A stretch of DNA of 42,292 nt, taken from contig JAKIUU010000020.1 of assembly GCA_021647405.1 (NCBI GenBank), positions 1-42,292 of the forward strand. Reading direction: 5' to 3'. This DNA comes from Flavobacteriaceae bacterium. Its GTDB lineage: Bacteria; Bacteroidota; Bacteroidia; Flavobacteriales; Flavobacteriaceae. Positions 25,825-34,073 of the stretch are shown in pieces. The notes beneath the pieces are model-generated. The model did not search any database and was not told the origin of the DNA. It was given only the letters and a program-made list of their open reading frames with translations. The number at the start of each line of letters is the position of its first letter. Position 1 is the first letter of the stretch. Made by a program: the position numbers and the translations under genes.

Positions 25825-26925
25825 TTAATTGATAATAAGTTTTTTAGAGGCTATATTTTTACCTTCTAAATTTTTAATAACAACTAAATAAAGGCCTTTT
25901 TTAAGATAAGATATATTTATATTTTTATCAAAAGAAGTTTTTTGTAAAACACCTTTTGTGTCATAAATATTTATTTCTACTTCTTGGTTAGTGTTAATCA
26001 TTAAAACATTATTTGCAGGGTTTGGATAAATAAAATTACTTTTCAAATCCTGCTTACCTATACCCAATAAATTACTTGTTGACAAACTATATAATGCAGA
26101 TATTTTGCCAAAAGGGTCTTCTTCGGCTGTTAGATAAAAGTAATTATCGCTTTTATAGGTTACACTTTCTATTTGATTTGAAAAACCAGTTGGGGGCTGA
26201 ATTATATATTTGTTTATAGTGCCATTTGAAAATAAATTTCCCGAAAAATTAGATAATAACACAATAAAAGGGATGCTTGCTGCTGAATATCCAGATAATA
26301 TAATTTGATTTGAATTCGGAATATAATCTGCCCCAGTAATTAATCCCTCTACATTTATTTGATCTATTTTATTTAGAGAATAAGTACCTATAACTTTTGG
26401 TATTTCATAAATGCTTGTCCATTTATCGCCCCAATTTTTTGTAAAAATATAAAGTTTATTACCTTTAGAGATTAAAGCTTCTGCATCAAAATTTGTGGCA
26501 AACGTAGCAGCTGTAAAATCGGTTTGATCGGCATAACTAAAATTGATAATTTCTGCATTGACATTGTTGTTATTTAAATAATCTGAAATAAGAATTTTAT
26601 AGATCTTTAAGTCAACTCTGTTGCCATTGTTATTGCCAAAATCGCCAATATAAATATAGGTGTCGTCTTTTGTGATGTCTTCCCAATCGGTATTAGTAGC
26701 ATTGTTAATAATTATTTTTCTAGTAGTATTGCCAGAGAGGCTATCCAATTCGTATAAGGCAGCTTCATTTCCAGAATCATTATGAGTTATAATTTTATTG
26801 TTGAGATAAATAAGTCCAGAAGATTCTTTTAGGGTACTTTCTAATTGTATTACTAAATTTAACTGCTGACTTTGACCTAAATTAGGTAATAGAATAAATG
26901 ATAATAAATAGATATAAAACTTCAT
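25825..26925 (-). CDS. Secreted protein with T9SS type A sorting domain
   Basis: The 366-residue protein has a signal peptide (residues 1-19) and a body that resembles a beta-propeller (TDWEDITKDDTYIYIGDFGN, DAEALISKGNKLYIFTKNWG, IESVTYKSDNYFYLTAEEDP). It ends in a type A sorting domain: FIYPNPANNVLMINTNQE, VEINIYDTKGVLQK and KGLYLVVIKN. It would be exported to the surface by T9SS. The body suggests a scaffold or binding role rather than a catalytic one I can name. The gene is monocistronic, convergent with the DUF4369 lipoprotein gene. Confidence 0.85.
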   Translation of the reverse strand: MKFYIYLLSFILLPNLGQSQQLNLVIQLESTLKESSGLIYLNNKIITHNDSGNEAALYELDSLSGNTTRKIIINNATNTDWEDITKDDTYIYIGDFGNNNGNRVDLKIYKILISDYLNNNNVNAEIINFSYADQTDFTAATFATNFDAEALISKGNKLYIFTKNWGDKWTSIYEIPKVIGTYSLNKIDQINVEGLITGADYIPNSNQIILSGYSAASIPFIVLLSNFSGNLFSNGTINKYIIQPPTGFSNQIESVTYKSDNYFYLTAEEDPFGKISALYSLSTSNLLGIGKQDLKSNFIYPNPANNVLMINTNQEVEINIYDTKGVLQKTSFDKNINISYLKKGLYLVVIKNLEGKNIASKKLIIN

Positions 26926-26979
26926 TGAAAATTCAAATTAATTATTAATCCTATAAATTAATAGTTGTAAAAATACCAA

Positions 26980-27858
26980 TTAAAGTTTATCAACCCAATC
27001 GGCCAAAGCCTTGCCAATACCATGTGGGTTGTCTTCTTGAATAAAATGCAGGCCTTTCCCCATATCTTTTAACAGGATGTTTTTAAAGTTATTGGCAATC
27101 CACGCCACATCATTTTTACGTATAAGCAGCCCTGGTTTGGCATACAAACACAATTTAGGAATAGTACTTTCTTTAAGCCAATTGTGATAAGAAGCCACAG
27201 CTTGGTGTACGTCATCGGGTTGGCCGTCAAACGGAATTTGGGTAGGCCAAACCTGTAAAGGTTTTCTGCTTTTAATAGTAAGATAGGGTGCTTCGTAAAC
27301 CTTTAATTCGGCTTTAGAAAGTGGGCGTATTATGGTACCAGGAAGTAATTTTTTAACAAATACATTGCCCACACGGGTTAGCAGCCAACCAATAACAGGC
27401 ATTCTCAACATTTTAAAATTGCGGCGCATGGCCTTAGGAATGGCATGCCATTTTACCGTTTTGTAAATGGCTTCCATAAAAGCGATGCCTTTAATATTAT
27501 TTTGGTGTTTGTTGGCATAATGAAAACCAAGTCCCGAACCCCAATCGTGGATAACCAAAGTGATGTTTTTGAGATCTAATTTTTCAATAAACGTATTCAA
27601 ATAATCGCAATGGTCAAAAAAAGTATACCCAATATTGGGCTTTTCTGATTTGCCCATACCTATTAAGTCGGGGGCAATACAGCGCCCTTTTTTAGTGAGA
27701 TACGGAATGATATTTCGCCATAAATACGCAGAGGTGGGGTTGCCATGTAAAAACAGAATGGGGTCTCCGTGTCCTTCATCAATATAATGCATTTTACTGC
27801 CGTTTATGGCAATAAATTTTGATTCGAATGGAAATTCCGAAGAGATTTTTGTATTCAC
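26980..27858 (-). CDS. Haloalkane dehalogenase-like alpha/beta hydrolase
   Basis: The 292-residue protein has every active-site residue expected of a haloalkane dehalogenase of subfamily HLD-II. The nucleophile is D105 and the next residue W106 stabilises halide (VIHDWGSGLGF). The other halide-binding residue is N40 (FLHGNPTSAY), the acid is E129 (AFMEAIY) and the base is H271 (GKGLHFIQEDNP). These enzymes cut carbon-halogen bonds hydrolytically. Related hydrolases share the fold, but the NW pair is specific. It starts 12 bp after the DUF4442 gene, so the two are co-transcribed. The natural substrate is unknown. Confidence 0.87.
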   Translation of the reverse strand: MNTKISSEFPFESKFIAINGSKMHYIDEGHGDPILFLHGNPTSAYLWRNIIPYLTKKGRCIAPDLIGMGKSEKPNIGYTFFDHCDYLNTFIEKLDLKNITLVIHDWGSGLGFHYANKHQNNIKGIAFMEAIYKTVKWHAIPKAMRRNFKMLRMPVIGWLLTRVGNVFVKKLLPGTIIRPLSKAELKVYEAPYLTIKSRKPLQVWPTQIPFDGQPDDVHQAVASYHNWLKESTIPKLCLYAKPGLLIRKNDVAWIANNFKNILLKDMGKGLHFIQEDNPHGIGKALADWVDKL

Positions 27859-27870
27859 TTTAAATCTTTA

Positions 27871-28329
27871 TTAGTTTAATTTAGCGCGCAGACTCCACTC
27901 GTATTCATAATGCGAAACATCAATTCCTTCGGCATTAACCCCAACCGATTTTAAGGTGACTTGTTGCCATGCGCCATCTTGTAAAGTTTTGGCAATGGCC
28001 TTGTCTATTTTCTCACCATCAAGGCATGTAAATGTTATTTTTCCTGTAGCTTTTTTGGTAAAATCGCCAGTGTGTTTTGTTACCAACATGCTGATGGGTG
28101 TTTTTTGAGCGCCTATTTTCTGAATAATTAAAGAACCTGTTGACAATTCAGAGGCCATAGATTGTACCGCAAAATACATTGAGTTAAATGGGTTTTGATT
28201 TAGCCACCTGTGGGTAACAGTAACAACTGCTTTAACATCGCTTATAGCACGTAAACGCACGCCACATAAGTAAGCCGAAGGAAGTTTAAATAGTAAAAAT
28301 AGGTTTGTTTTACGTGTAGCGCTAGACAT
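27871..28329 (-). CDS. DUF4442 hotdog-fold protein
   Basis: The 152-residue product matches DUF4442, a hotdog-fold family related to acyl-CoA thioesterases. Visible signs are the HRWLNQNPFNSMYFAVQSMA segment around the central helix and the strand-rich C-terminal half. Activity on acyl-CoA is inferred only from the fold. It is the first gene before the dehalogenase-like hydrolase and shares its transcript. Confidence 0.72.
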   Translation of the reverse strand: MSSATRKTNLFLLFKLPSAYLCGVRLRAISDVKAVVTVTHRWLNQNPFNSMYFAVQSMASELSTGSLIIQKIGAQKTPISMLVTKHTGDFTKKATGKITFTCLDGEKIDKAIAKTLQDGAWQQVTLKSVGVNAEGIDVSHYEYEWSLRAKLN

Positions 28330-28414
28330 GATTTGTATATTAATGAGTTCACAATATAAGCATAATTTAGAAAAATCAATATGTTAAATAAATGTTAAAA
28401 TATAGTACTTTGTA

Positions 28415-28446
28415 TTGCATAGTATTATCCTTTGTATATATATTTG
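28415..28446 (+). promoter_or_regulatory. Promoter of the DUF4870-PadR-PspC operon
   Basis: TTG at 28415-28417, a 21-bp spacer and TATATTTG at 28439-28446 match the group promoter. The box lies 28 bp before the ATG at 28475. Confidence 0.6.
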
Positions 28447-28474
28447 CATAAACAAATACTAAATTGGATAAATC

Positions 28475-28903
28475 ATGAGTGTTACAAACGATAATAACAA
28501 TGCCTTTTTAATCCATATTTCTGCTTTTGCAGGCTATGTTTTTCCATTTGGCAGTGTGTTATTACCACTAATATTATGGAATGTAAGAAAAGACAAGAGT
28601 CCTGAATTAGACAAGCATGGTAAAGGCGCAGTCAATTTTAATTTAAGCTATTACCTGTACAGTTTTACTTTAGGAATAACTTTAGTGCCTTTTACATTTG
28701 GCACTCTTTTTAGCCACCTAAGTCGATTTGGCAATTTAGACCATTTCAATTTTAACATGCCAAATATTTTTGGCTTTATAGGTTTTTCATCCTTATTTTC
28801 TTTTTTAATACTGGCCAAATTTATACTTATAGTAGTGGCGGCTGTAAAAGCAAGTAGGGGTGAATTATACCATTATCCGTTAAGTATTAAATTTTTAAAA
28901 TAA
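28475..28903 (+). CDS. DUF4870 domain membrane protein
   Basis: The 142-residue protein has three to four membrane segments with the DUF4870 pattern. The phrase FAGYVFPFGSVLLPLILWNV is followed by KSPELDKHGKGAVNFNLSYY. The family is common in Bacteroidota and Firmicutes with no known reaction. Its place as first gene of an operon with PadR, PspC and GIN-domain genes suggests a part in an envelope-stress response; this is inference from context. Confidence 0.8.
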   Translation: MSVTNDNNNAFLIHISAFAGYVFPFGSVLLPLILWNVRKDKSPELDKHGKGAVNFNLSYYLYSFTLGITLVPFTFGTLFSHLSRFGNLDHFNFNMPNIFGFIGFSSLFSFLILAKFILIVVAAVKASRGELYHYPLSIKFLK

Positions 28904-28909
28904 CAAATT

Positions 28910-28972
28910 ATGAGCGGCGTACTAACCTTAGTAATACTCTGTGTAATGACACTTCTTAAAGTTCTTTTATAA
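28910..28972 (+). CDS. Possible 20-residue hydrophobic peptide
   Basis: An ORF of 20 codons encodes MSGVLTLVILCVMTLLKVLL, a single membrane-helix-sized hydrophobic peptide. It starts 6 bp after DUF4870 and ends 30 bp before PadR, which fits operon spacing. Its whole length is hydrophobic, unlike random AT-rich frames. Translation is not proven, and conservation in relatives would be the test. Confidence 0.45.
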   Translation: MSGVLTLVILCVMTLLKVLL

Positions 28973-29002
28973 GATTTTAAGAATTAAAAAAACAATAATA
29001 CA

Positions 29003-29344
29003 ATGAAGATAGAAAACACAAAAGCTCAAATGCGCAAGGGCGTCTTAGAGTATTGCATTTTAACCATTTTAAACAATGGCGACGCCTATACTTCTGAAAT
29101 CCTCGTGCAATTAAAAGAAGCCAAGATGATTGTTGTAGAAGGAACCATATACCCCTTGTTAACACGTTTAAAAAACGTAGGCTTGTTAAATTACAGATGG
29201 GAAGAATCAACCTCTGGCCCTCCACGAAAATATTATGCCTTAACCGAGAGCGGAAAATTATTTTTAAAGGGTCTAGAAAGCACTTGGAATGACTTAGTGG
29301 CTGCAGTAAACTTATTAACACAAAATAAAAATACCAAATCATGA
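29003..29344 (+). CDS. PadR family transcriptional regulator
   Basis: The 113-residue winged-helix protein has the PadR pattern MRKGVLEYCILTILNNGDAY, VVEGTIYPLLTRLKNVGLLN and GPPRKYYALTESG. It overlaps the PspC gene by 4 bp (ATGA), so the two are coupled. PadR proteins usually repress their own operon until a ligand or stress signal releases them. This one is unlike the other PadR of the window in its C-terminal half, so they are not recent duplicates. Confidence 0.9.
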   Translation: MKIENTKAQMRKGVLEYCILTILNNGDAYTSEILVQLKEAKMIVVEGTIYPLLTRLKNVGLLNYRWEESTSGPPRKYYALTESGKLFLKGLESTWNDLVAAVNLLTQNKNTKS

Positions 29345-31011
29345 ATAAAACGATAAATATTAATTTAGGAGGATTGTTCTTTCATATAGACGAAATGGCT
29401 TTCCAAAAGTTGAAACGCTATCTTGATACTATCAGACGTTCTTTAAGCGATGATCCTAAGGGGCGAGATGAGATTATTTCTGATATAGAATTGCGTATCA
29501 GCGAGCTGCTTTCAGAAAAAATTAAAGACCCACGTCAGGTTGTTGGCGAGGCCGATATTGATGAAGTTATTGCCATTATGGGGCAACCAGAAGACTATGT
29601 TTTTGAAGACGAAACCTATGCTGATTACACCAGACCTGGTAGTAGCTACAGCACCTATAATAGTAAAAAACTTTTTAGAGATGGCGATGATAAATTTTTA
29701 GGAGGTGTGGCAGCAGGTATTGCACATTATTTTGGAATAGAATCTATATGGGTAAGATTGGCTTGGTTGGTTTTGGCCTTTGGTTTGGGATTTGGATTCT
29801 TACTTTATATAATTTTATGGATTTTATTACCAGAAGCTAAAACCACAGCAGAAAAATTGCAGATGGAAGGCGAAGCCGTAAACATCAGCACCATCGAAAA
29901 AAAAATTCGTGACGAGTTTCAAGATGTTTCCGAAAGGGCTAAAAGAGGTTTTGACGAAGTGTCGGGTAAAGTTAAAGACAGTCTTGAAGGTGCTTCAGAG
30001 AAAGTTAAAGAGGGTTTAAAAGACGCAAAAACAAGAGTTAAGCAAGATCAGATAAAATCAGGTTTACAAGAATTTATAGATGTAATAGGTAAAATTATAG
30101 CCACATTATTTTCTATTGTGGGTAAATTTGTAGGGATCATATTAATCATTGTGGCCTTAAGTACCCTTGTAGGGTTGACAGTAGGATTGTTTACTGCGGG
30201 AACTTTAGATATTTTTGGATTTGATTGGTTTTGGCTTGAAGACGCCAATTTTATAAACACAGTAGGTTTGCCAGTTTGGGGGGTATCTTTAGCAGTCTTG
30301 TTATTGGTAGGAATTCCTTTTTTGATGCTATTTTTCTTAGGGATGTTTATTTTATCAAGCCGCTCTAAAACGCCAGGCAGGGTAACATGGTATGTTTTGT
30401 TAGGCCTTTGGTTAATTACCATTATTGCACTCATCGTTTTTGGCGCAAAACAAACGGCAAACTTTGCTTTTGAAGGCTATAATATCGAAAATCAAAATAT
30501 AAACATTACACAGGTTGATACGCTGCGTATAAATATGGTTGACAACCAAGATTTTGCAAATGCTACTTATTTGCATAATTGGAGGAATAGCTATAAACGT
30601 GTTTTAACAGATGACAATAAAAATAAACTGTATTCTAATGATGTCAGATTAGATATCAGATTGTCTGATACAGATTCTAGTTTTGTTAAGATTAGAAAAG
30701 AAGCCGAAGGAATTAACAGAATTGTGGCGCAAGAGAATGCCAAAAAAATTGACTATCAATTTAATTTAACAGATGCTACTTTAAATTTTAATGGCTATTT
30801 TTTGACAGATTTTGGAACAAAATTCAGAGATCAGGTGCTAGATGTGTCTCTGTATATTCCTGTAGGTAAAATCATTTATATAGATAATTCAACACGGTCA
30901 TTTTTAAGACATGTTGAAAATACAACCGATATTTATGATGGCGATATGCCCGCACATTATTATAAAATGACCTTAAAAGGTTTGGATTGTTTAGATTGTT
31001 ATTCAGATTAA
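29341..31011 (+). CDS. PspC domain membrane protein
   Basis: The 556-residue protein starts with a soluble region (1-100). A PspC domain follows at about 108-170 (KLFRDGDDKFLGGVAAGIAH, then FGIESIWVRLAWLVLAFGLG). An amphipathic repeat region at about 185-245 is rich in K, E, V and D (SGKVKDSLEGASEKVKEGLK). Two or three membrane helices and a C-terminal periplasmic domain come after it. PspC proteins act in the phage-shock or envelope-stress response. In Bacteroidota the PadR-PspC-GIN order is recurrent. The amphipathic stretch might bind membranes. Confidence 0.88.
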   Translation: MNKTININLGGLFFHIDEMAFQKLKRYLDTIRRSLSDDPKGRDEIISDIELRISELLSEKIKDPRQVVGEADIDEVIAIMGQPEDYVFEDETYADYTRPGSSYSTYNSKKLFRDGDDKFLGGVAAGIAHYFGIESIWVRLAWLVLAFGLGFGFLLYIILWILLPEAKTTAEKLQMEGEAVNISTIEKKIRDEFQDVSERAKRGFDEVSGKVKDSLEGASEKVKEGLKDAKTRVKQDQIKSGLQEFIDVIGKIIATLFSIVGKFVGIILIIVALSTLVGLTVGLFTAGTLDIFGFDWFWLEDANFINTVGLPVWGVSLAVLLLVGIPFLMLFFLGMFILSSRSKTPGRVTWYVLLGLWLITIIALIVFGAKQTANFAFEGYNIENQNINITQVDTLRINMVDNQDFANATYLHNWRNSYKRVLTDDNKNKLYSNDVRLDIRLSDTDSSFVKIRKEAEGINRIVAQENAKKIDYQFNLTDATLNFNGYFLTDFGTKFRDQVLDVSLYIPVGKIIYIDNSTRSFLRHVENTTDIYDGDMPAHYYKMTLKGLDCLDCYSD

Positions 31012-31027
31012 CTAAAATAAATTTATT

Positions 31028-31735
31028 ATGAAAACACTTTATAAAAGTATGGCATTACTGCTGTTTTTTGTAAGCGCAACATCTTGTTTGTTTCAAGGAA
31101 TAAAGGGTAATGGCCATGTGGTTACAGAAAATAGAAATTTGATTCAAAAATTCACATCATTAAAAGTTGGACAAGGTATTGAGGTGTATTTAACAACAGA
31201 AGACCAAACAAAAATAGTGGTAGAAGCCGATAAAAATATAATGGATTTACTCAGAACTGAAGTCGAAAATGGCACACTTAGAATTTATTTTTCAAAACAA
31301 GTAAGGAGTGCTAGCTCAAAGAAAGTGTACTTAAGCACTTCGTTTTTATCAGAAATAAATACGAGTAGTGGCGCTTTTGTAAAATTTGAGAATTCGCTTA
31401 AAGCGGATAATTTGGTGTTAAAAGCCAGTAGTGGCAGTGGTATTCATGGGACTGTATTTGTAACCGACTTAAAATGTAAAGCCAGTAGTGGTGCCGATAT
31501 CAAACTGCAAGGAAAGGCTAAAAATCTCAAGGCCAATGCCAGCAGTGGAAGCGATATAAAAGCTTACGATTTGGAGGTAGAGTACGCCAATGCACGCGCT
31601 TCAAGTGGTGCCAGCATCAAAATAAATGTAACCAAAAATATTTACGCAAAATCCAGTAGTGGCGGCCGTGTAAAATACAGAGGAAATCCAACGCAAGGAA
31701 GTAGAACGGAATCAAAAGAGATGATAGTTCTGTAA
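31028..31735 (+). CDS. Head GIN domain (DUF2807) lipoprotein
   Basis: The 235-residue protein has a lipoprotein signal with Cys at residue 20 (FVSATSCLFQGIKGNGHVV). The DUF2807 domain follows, with GNGHVVTENRNLIQKFTSLK and VGQGIEVYL. The second half repeats an (A/S)SSG motif about every 20 residues (KASSGSGI, KASSGADI, NASSGSDI, RASSGASI, KSSSGGRV), the mark of a right-handed beta-helix. It comes 16 bp after PspC and would be a periplasmic or surface scaffold in the same response. It is not an enzyme as far as can be seen. Confidence 0.87.
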   Translation: MKTLYKSMALLLFFVSATSCLFQGIKGNGHVVTENRNLIQKFTSLKVGQGIEVYLTTEDQTKIVVEADKNIMDLLRTEVENGTLRIYFSKQVRSASSKKVYLSTSFLSEINTSSGAFVKFENSLKADNLVLKASSGSGIHGTVFVTDLKCKASSGADIKLQGKAKNLKANASSGSDIKAYDLEVEYANARASSGASIKINVTKNIYAKSSSGGRVKYRGNPTQGSRTESKEMIVL

Positions 31736-31757
31736 AATATTATGAGGTACTAAATTG

Positions 31758-32147
31758 ATGGTAGAAATAATTAAGAAAATATTGTTTAAGAGTGTTTTAA
31801 TCATAATACTTCTCCACGCACTCATTCCGCATAAGCATAGTGACGAAATGAGTAAAGAGGAGCATTTCGAATTCCATCAAGACAATGTTGGCTTTATTAA
31901 TATTTTAAAGATTTTTTTTCATGAAAGTGATGATGAAAATTTGGATAATTTATACTTTGTTCAATACAATCTTGATAAACCACAACAAAATAAGAGTACT
32001 TTAAACTTTGTAACAGTTGAAGATAATACCAGCTTTAAGCGAGATAAGCCCTCAATACCTTTAAGGGACGACAAAGGCGCTTTATTAAAGAATTTTATTA
32101 TTGAAATTAATAGGCAAAGAGGGCCGCCAACTTTTTATAGCTCTTAG
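31758..32147 (+). CDS. Small histidine-rich secreted or membrane-anchored protein
   Basis: Translation is placed at the ATG at 31758 (the frame also opens at the TTG just before it), giving 129 residues. One hydrophobic segment, KSVLIIILLHALIPHKHSDE, runs straight into a His/Glu-rich stretch (HKHSDEMSKEEHFEFHQDN). The rest is polar. I recall similar small His-rich proteins near metal-efflux genes in Bacteroidota, so metal binding is a fair guess, not a finding. A DUF2231-like gene follows 39 bp downstream and may be co-transcribed. Confidence 0.55.
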   Translation: MVEIIKKILFKSVLIIILLHALIPHKHSDEMSKEEHFEFHQDNVGFINILKIFFHESDDENLDNLYFVQYNLDKPQQNKSTLNFVTVEDNTSFKRDKPSIPLRDDKGALLKNFIIEINRQRGPPTFYSS

Positions 32148-32186
32148 AAACAAAAATTAATTATCAATAATAAAAATACACAAAAC

Positions 32187-32714
32187 ATGGATGCTACACA
32201 TCTTCATTTAATATTAACCCACTTTCCAATTGTGGGCACTGTAATTGGAATCGGAATATTGGCTTATGGCCAATATTCAAAAAACAATGCCATAATAAAA
32301 GTGGCATTGGTAACTTTTATATTAATGGCCATTTTCACTATTCCTGTTTACCTAACAGGAGAAGATTCGGAAGAAACGGTTGAACACATTGCAGGGGTTT
32401 CAGAAAATTTAATCGAAAATCACGAAGAATTGGCCGAAAAAGCCATTTTACTTATGGGTTTATTAGCGGCCTTATCAGCCATTAGCTTTTTTGCGATAAT
32501 GAGAGAACTTTCGTTTGCAAAAACAATCACTTTAATAACCTTAATAGTTTCGTTTATAACATTTGGCGTTTTTGCACAAGTTGGCAATTTAGGTGGTCAA
32601 ATTCGCCATTCCGAAATCAGAGCAAATAACCCCAATATGGTCAATAAAAAAGGAGAGACCGAAAAGGGAATATTTAAAGAGAAAGAAAAAGAACATGACG
32701 ATGACGATGATTAA
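32187..32714 (+). CDS. DUF2231-like membrane protein with acidic tail
   Basis: The 175-residue product has four hydrophobic segments. The start HLHLILTHFPIVGTVIGIGI resembles DUF2231, whose members carry a histidine pair before the first helix. The C-terminal tail is charged and ends in five aspartates (EHDDDDD). Together with the His-rich protein upstream, the His pair and Asp tail hint at metal handling; this is inference. A clear terminator follows the stop. Confidence 0.65.
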   Translation: MDATHLHLILTHFPIVGTVIGIGILAYGQYSKNNAIIKVALVTFILMAIFTIPVYLTGEDSEETVEHIAGVSENLIENHEELAEKAILLMGLLAALSAISFFAIMRELSFAKTITLITLIVSFITFGVFAQVGNLGGQIRHSEIRANNPNMVNKKGETEKGIFKEKEKEHDDDDD

Positions 32715-32737
32715 AGGAAGTTAAATAAGATACAAAC

Positions 32738-32767
32738 AAGAAGCCACCTTAAAAGAGGTGGCTTCTT
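32738..32767. terminator. Bidirectional intrinsic terminator
   Basis: A 12-bp stem (AAGAAGCCACCT, 32738-32749, with AGGTGGCTTCTT, 32756-32767) has a 6-nt loop and ends in A/T runs. It lies between the convergent DUF2231-like and trxB genes and can serve both. Confidence 0.85.
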
Positions 32768-32791
32768 TATTTTATAAAAGACGGAAAGGCT

Positions 32792-33739
32792 TTAAATCAA
32801 ACTGCCTAAATAACGTTCGGCATCAAGCGCGGCCATACAGCCAGTACCTGCAGCGGTAACAGCTTGGCGGTATTCCTTATCTTGTACGTCGCCAGCGGCA
32901 AAAATACCGGGTAAATTTGTTTTTGTCGATTTGCCTTGGGTAATTAAATAACCTGTTTCATCCATATCTAAAATTTCTTTAAATATGTCGGTATTGGGTT
33001 TGTGGCCAATGGCAATAAATACACCCGTAACATCAATCACTTCTTTGTCACCTGTTTTATTATTGACAGCGCGCACGCCTTCAACAACAGAGTCTCCTAA
33101 AACTTCGTCAATTTCAGTATTGTATTTAACCTCAATATTGGCAGTTTTATCAACACGATGTTGCATGGCTTTTGAAGCGCGCATATAATCTTTACGAACC
33201 AAAATGGTTACTTTATTACAGATATTAGATAAGTAAGTAGCCTCTTCTGCAGCGGTATCACCGGCGCCAACTACTACAACATCTTGTCCTTTATAAAAGA
33301 AACCATCGCAGGTTGCGCAGGCAGAAACGCCGCCGCCTATTAAACGTTGCTCGCTTTCTAAGCCTAAATATTTGGCTGTGGCTCCTGTTGAGATAATAAC
33401 GGTTTCTGCTTCAATTGTTTTGTCATCATCAACTGTAACCTTATGAATACCGCCCATTTCTGAACTAAAATTAACATCGGTTATTAAACCAAAGCGCACT
33501 TCGGTACCAAAACGTTCGGCTTGTTTTTTCAAATCTTCCATCATGGCTGTTCCGTCAGTGCCATCGGGGTAACCAGGAAAATTATCAACCTCAGTAGTAG
33601 TTGTAAGTTGACCACCCATTTGCATTCCTGTGTACATAACAGGTTTTAAGTCGGCTCTGGCCGCATAAATAGCTGCTGTATAACCAGCAGGTCCCGAACC
33701 AATTATTAAACATTTTATATGTTCTGTATTTTCTGACAT
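32792..33739 (-). CDS. trxB: Thioredoxin-disulfide reductase
   Basis: The 315-residue flavoprotein has the FAD motif GSGPAGYTAAIYAARA, the redox-active C141-A-T-C144 (SACATCDGFF) and the NADPH motif GAGDTAAEEATYL. It ends with the FAD-binding AAGDVQDKEYRQAVTAAGTG. It reduces thioredoxin with NADPH in the cytoplasm. Length and motifs are standard for the low-molecular-weight bacterial type. It stands alone, with a candidate promoter 24 bp before the start and a shared terminator after the stop. Confidence 0.97.
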   Translation of the reverse strand: MSENTEHIKCLIIGSGPAGYTAAIYAARADLKPVMYTGMQMGGQLTTTTEVDNFPGYPDGTDGTAMMEDLKKQAERFGTEVRFGLITDVNFSSEMGGIHKVTVDDDKTIEAETVIISTGATAKYLGLESEQRLIGGGVSACATCDGFFYKGQDVVVVGAGDTAAEEATYLSNICNKVTILVRKDYMRASKAMQHRVDKTANIEVKYNTEIDEVLGDSVVEGVRAVNNKTGDKEVIDVTGVFIAIGHKPNTDIFKEILDMDETGYLITQGKSTKTNLPGIFAAGDVQDKEYRQAVTAAGTGCMAALDAERYLGSLI

Positions 33740-34067
33740 GATAATCTTGTTTTATTTGATGTACAAATGTACGAGAAATCTTGTTTTTAAAAGCTTCTTT
33801 TAGATTACTTTTTGTGATGTTTGTATAGCCAATTTTTATAGTTAGTTTTGTAACTATAGAAGCTTTATTGGCCTTATTCGTTAGTTAAAACGGTGTACTT
33901 TAGTACAAGACTTTCAGTTTCTAAGATTTTAATGTTTGAAGTTTGGTGTCCGAATCCTGAAGTAATTTACTTCAAGCTCCCGTCTTCCGTCTTCAACTCC
34001 TAGCAATAATTTTAAAATTGAAATTTCATTCTACATGTAAACCTATGTGCTTTCAGTGCATAGTGGT
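33740..34067. other. Palindrome-rich intergenic region
   Basis: No gene is seen. Short perfect inverted repeats lie at 33837-33858 (TATAGTTA/TAACTATA), 33894-33907 (TGTAC/GTACA) and 33959-33973 (GAAGTAA/TTACTTC). The region ends in a palindromic element shared with 24.9 kb. The trxB promoter is at its left end. Confidence 0.6.
33764..33771 (-). promoter_or_regulatory. Candidate -7 box for trxB
   Basis: TACATTTG on the minus strand matches TAnnTTTG and lies 24 bp before the trxB ATG. No obvious -33 box is seen. Confidence 0.45.
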
Positions 34068-34073
34068 TTAGTT
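34039..34073. repeat. Palindromic element, copy 2
   Basis: AAACCTATGTGC and GTGCATAGTGGTTTAGTT flank TTTCA. The outer parts equal those of the copy at 24912, while the inner stem differs. It overlaps the last 6 bp, including the stop codon, of the GMC oxidoreductase gene, and could act there as a 3' hairpin. Confidence 0.7.
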
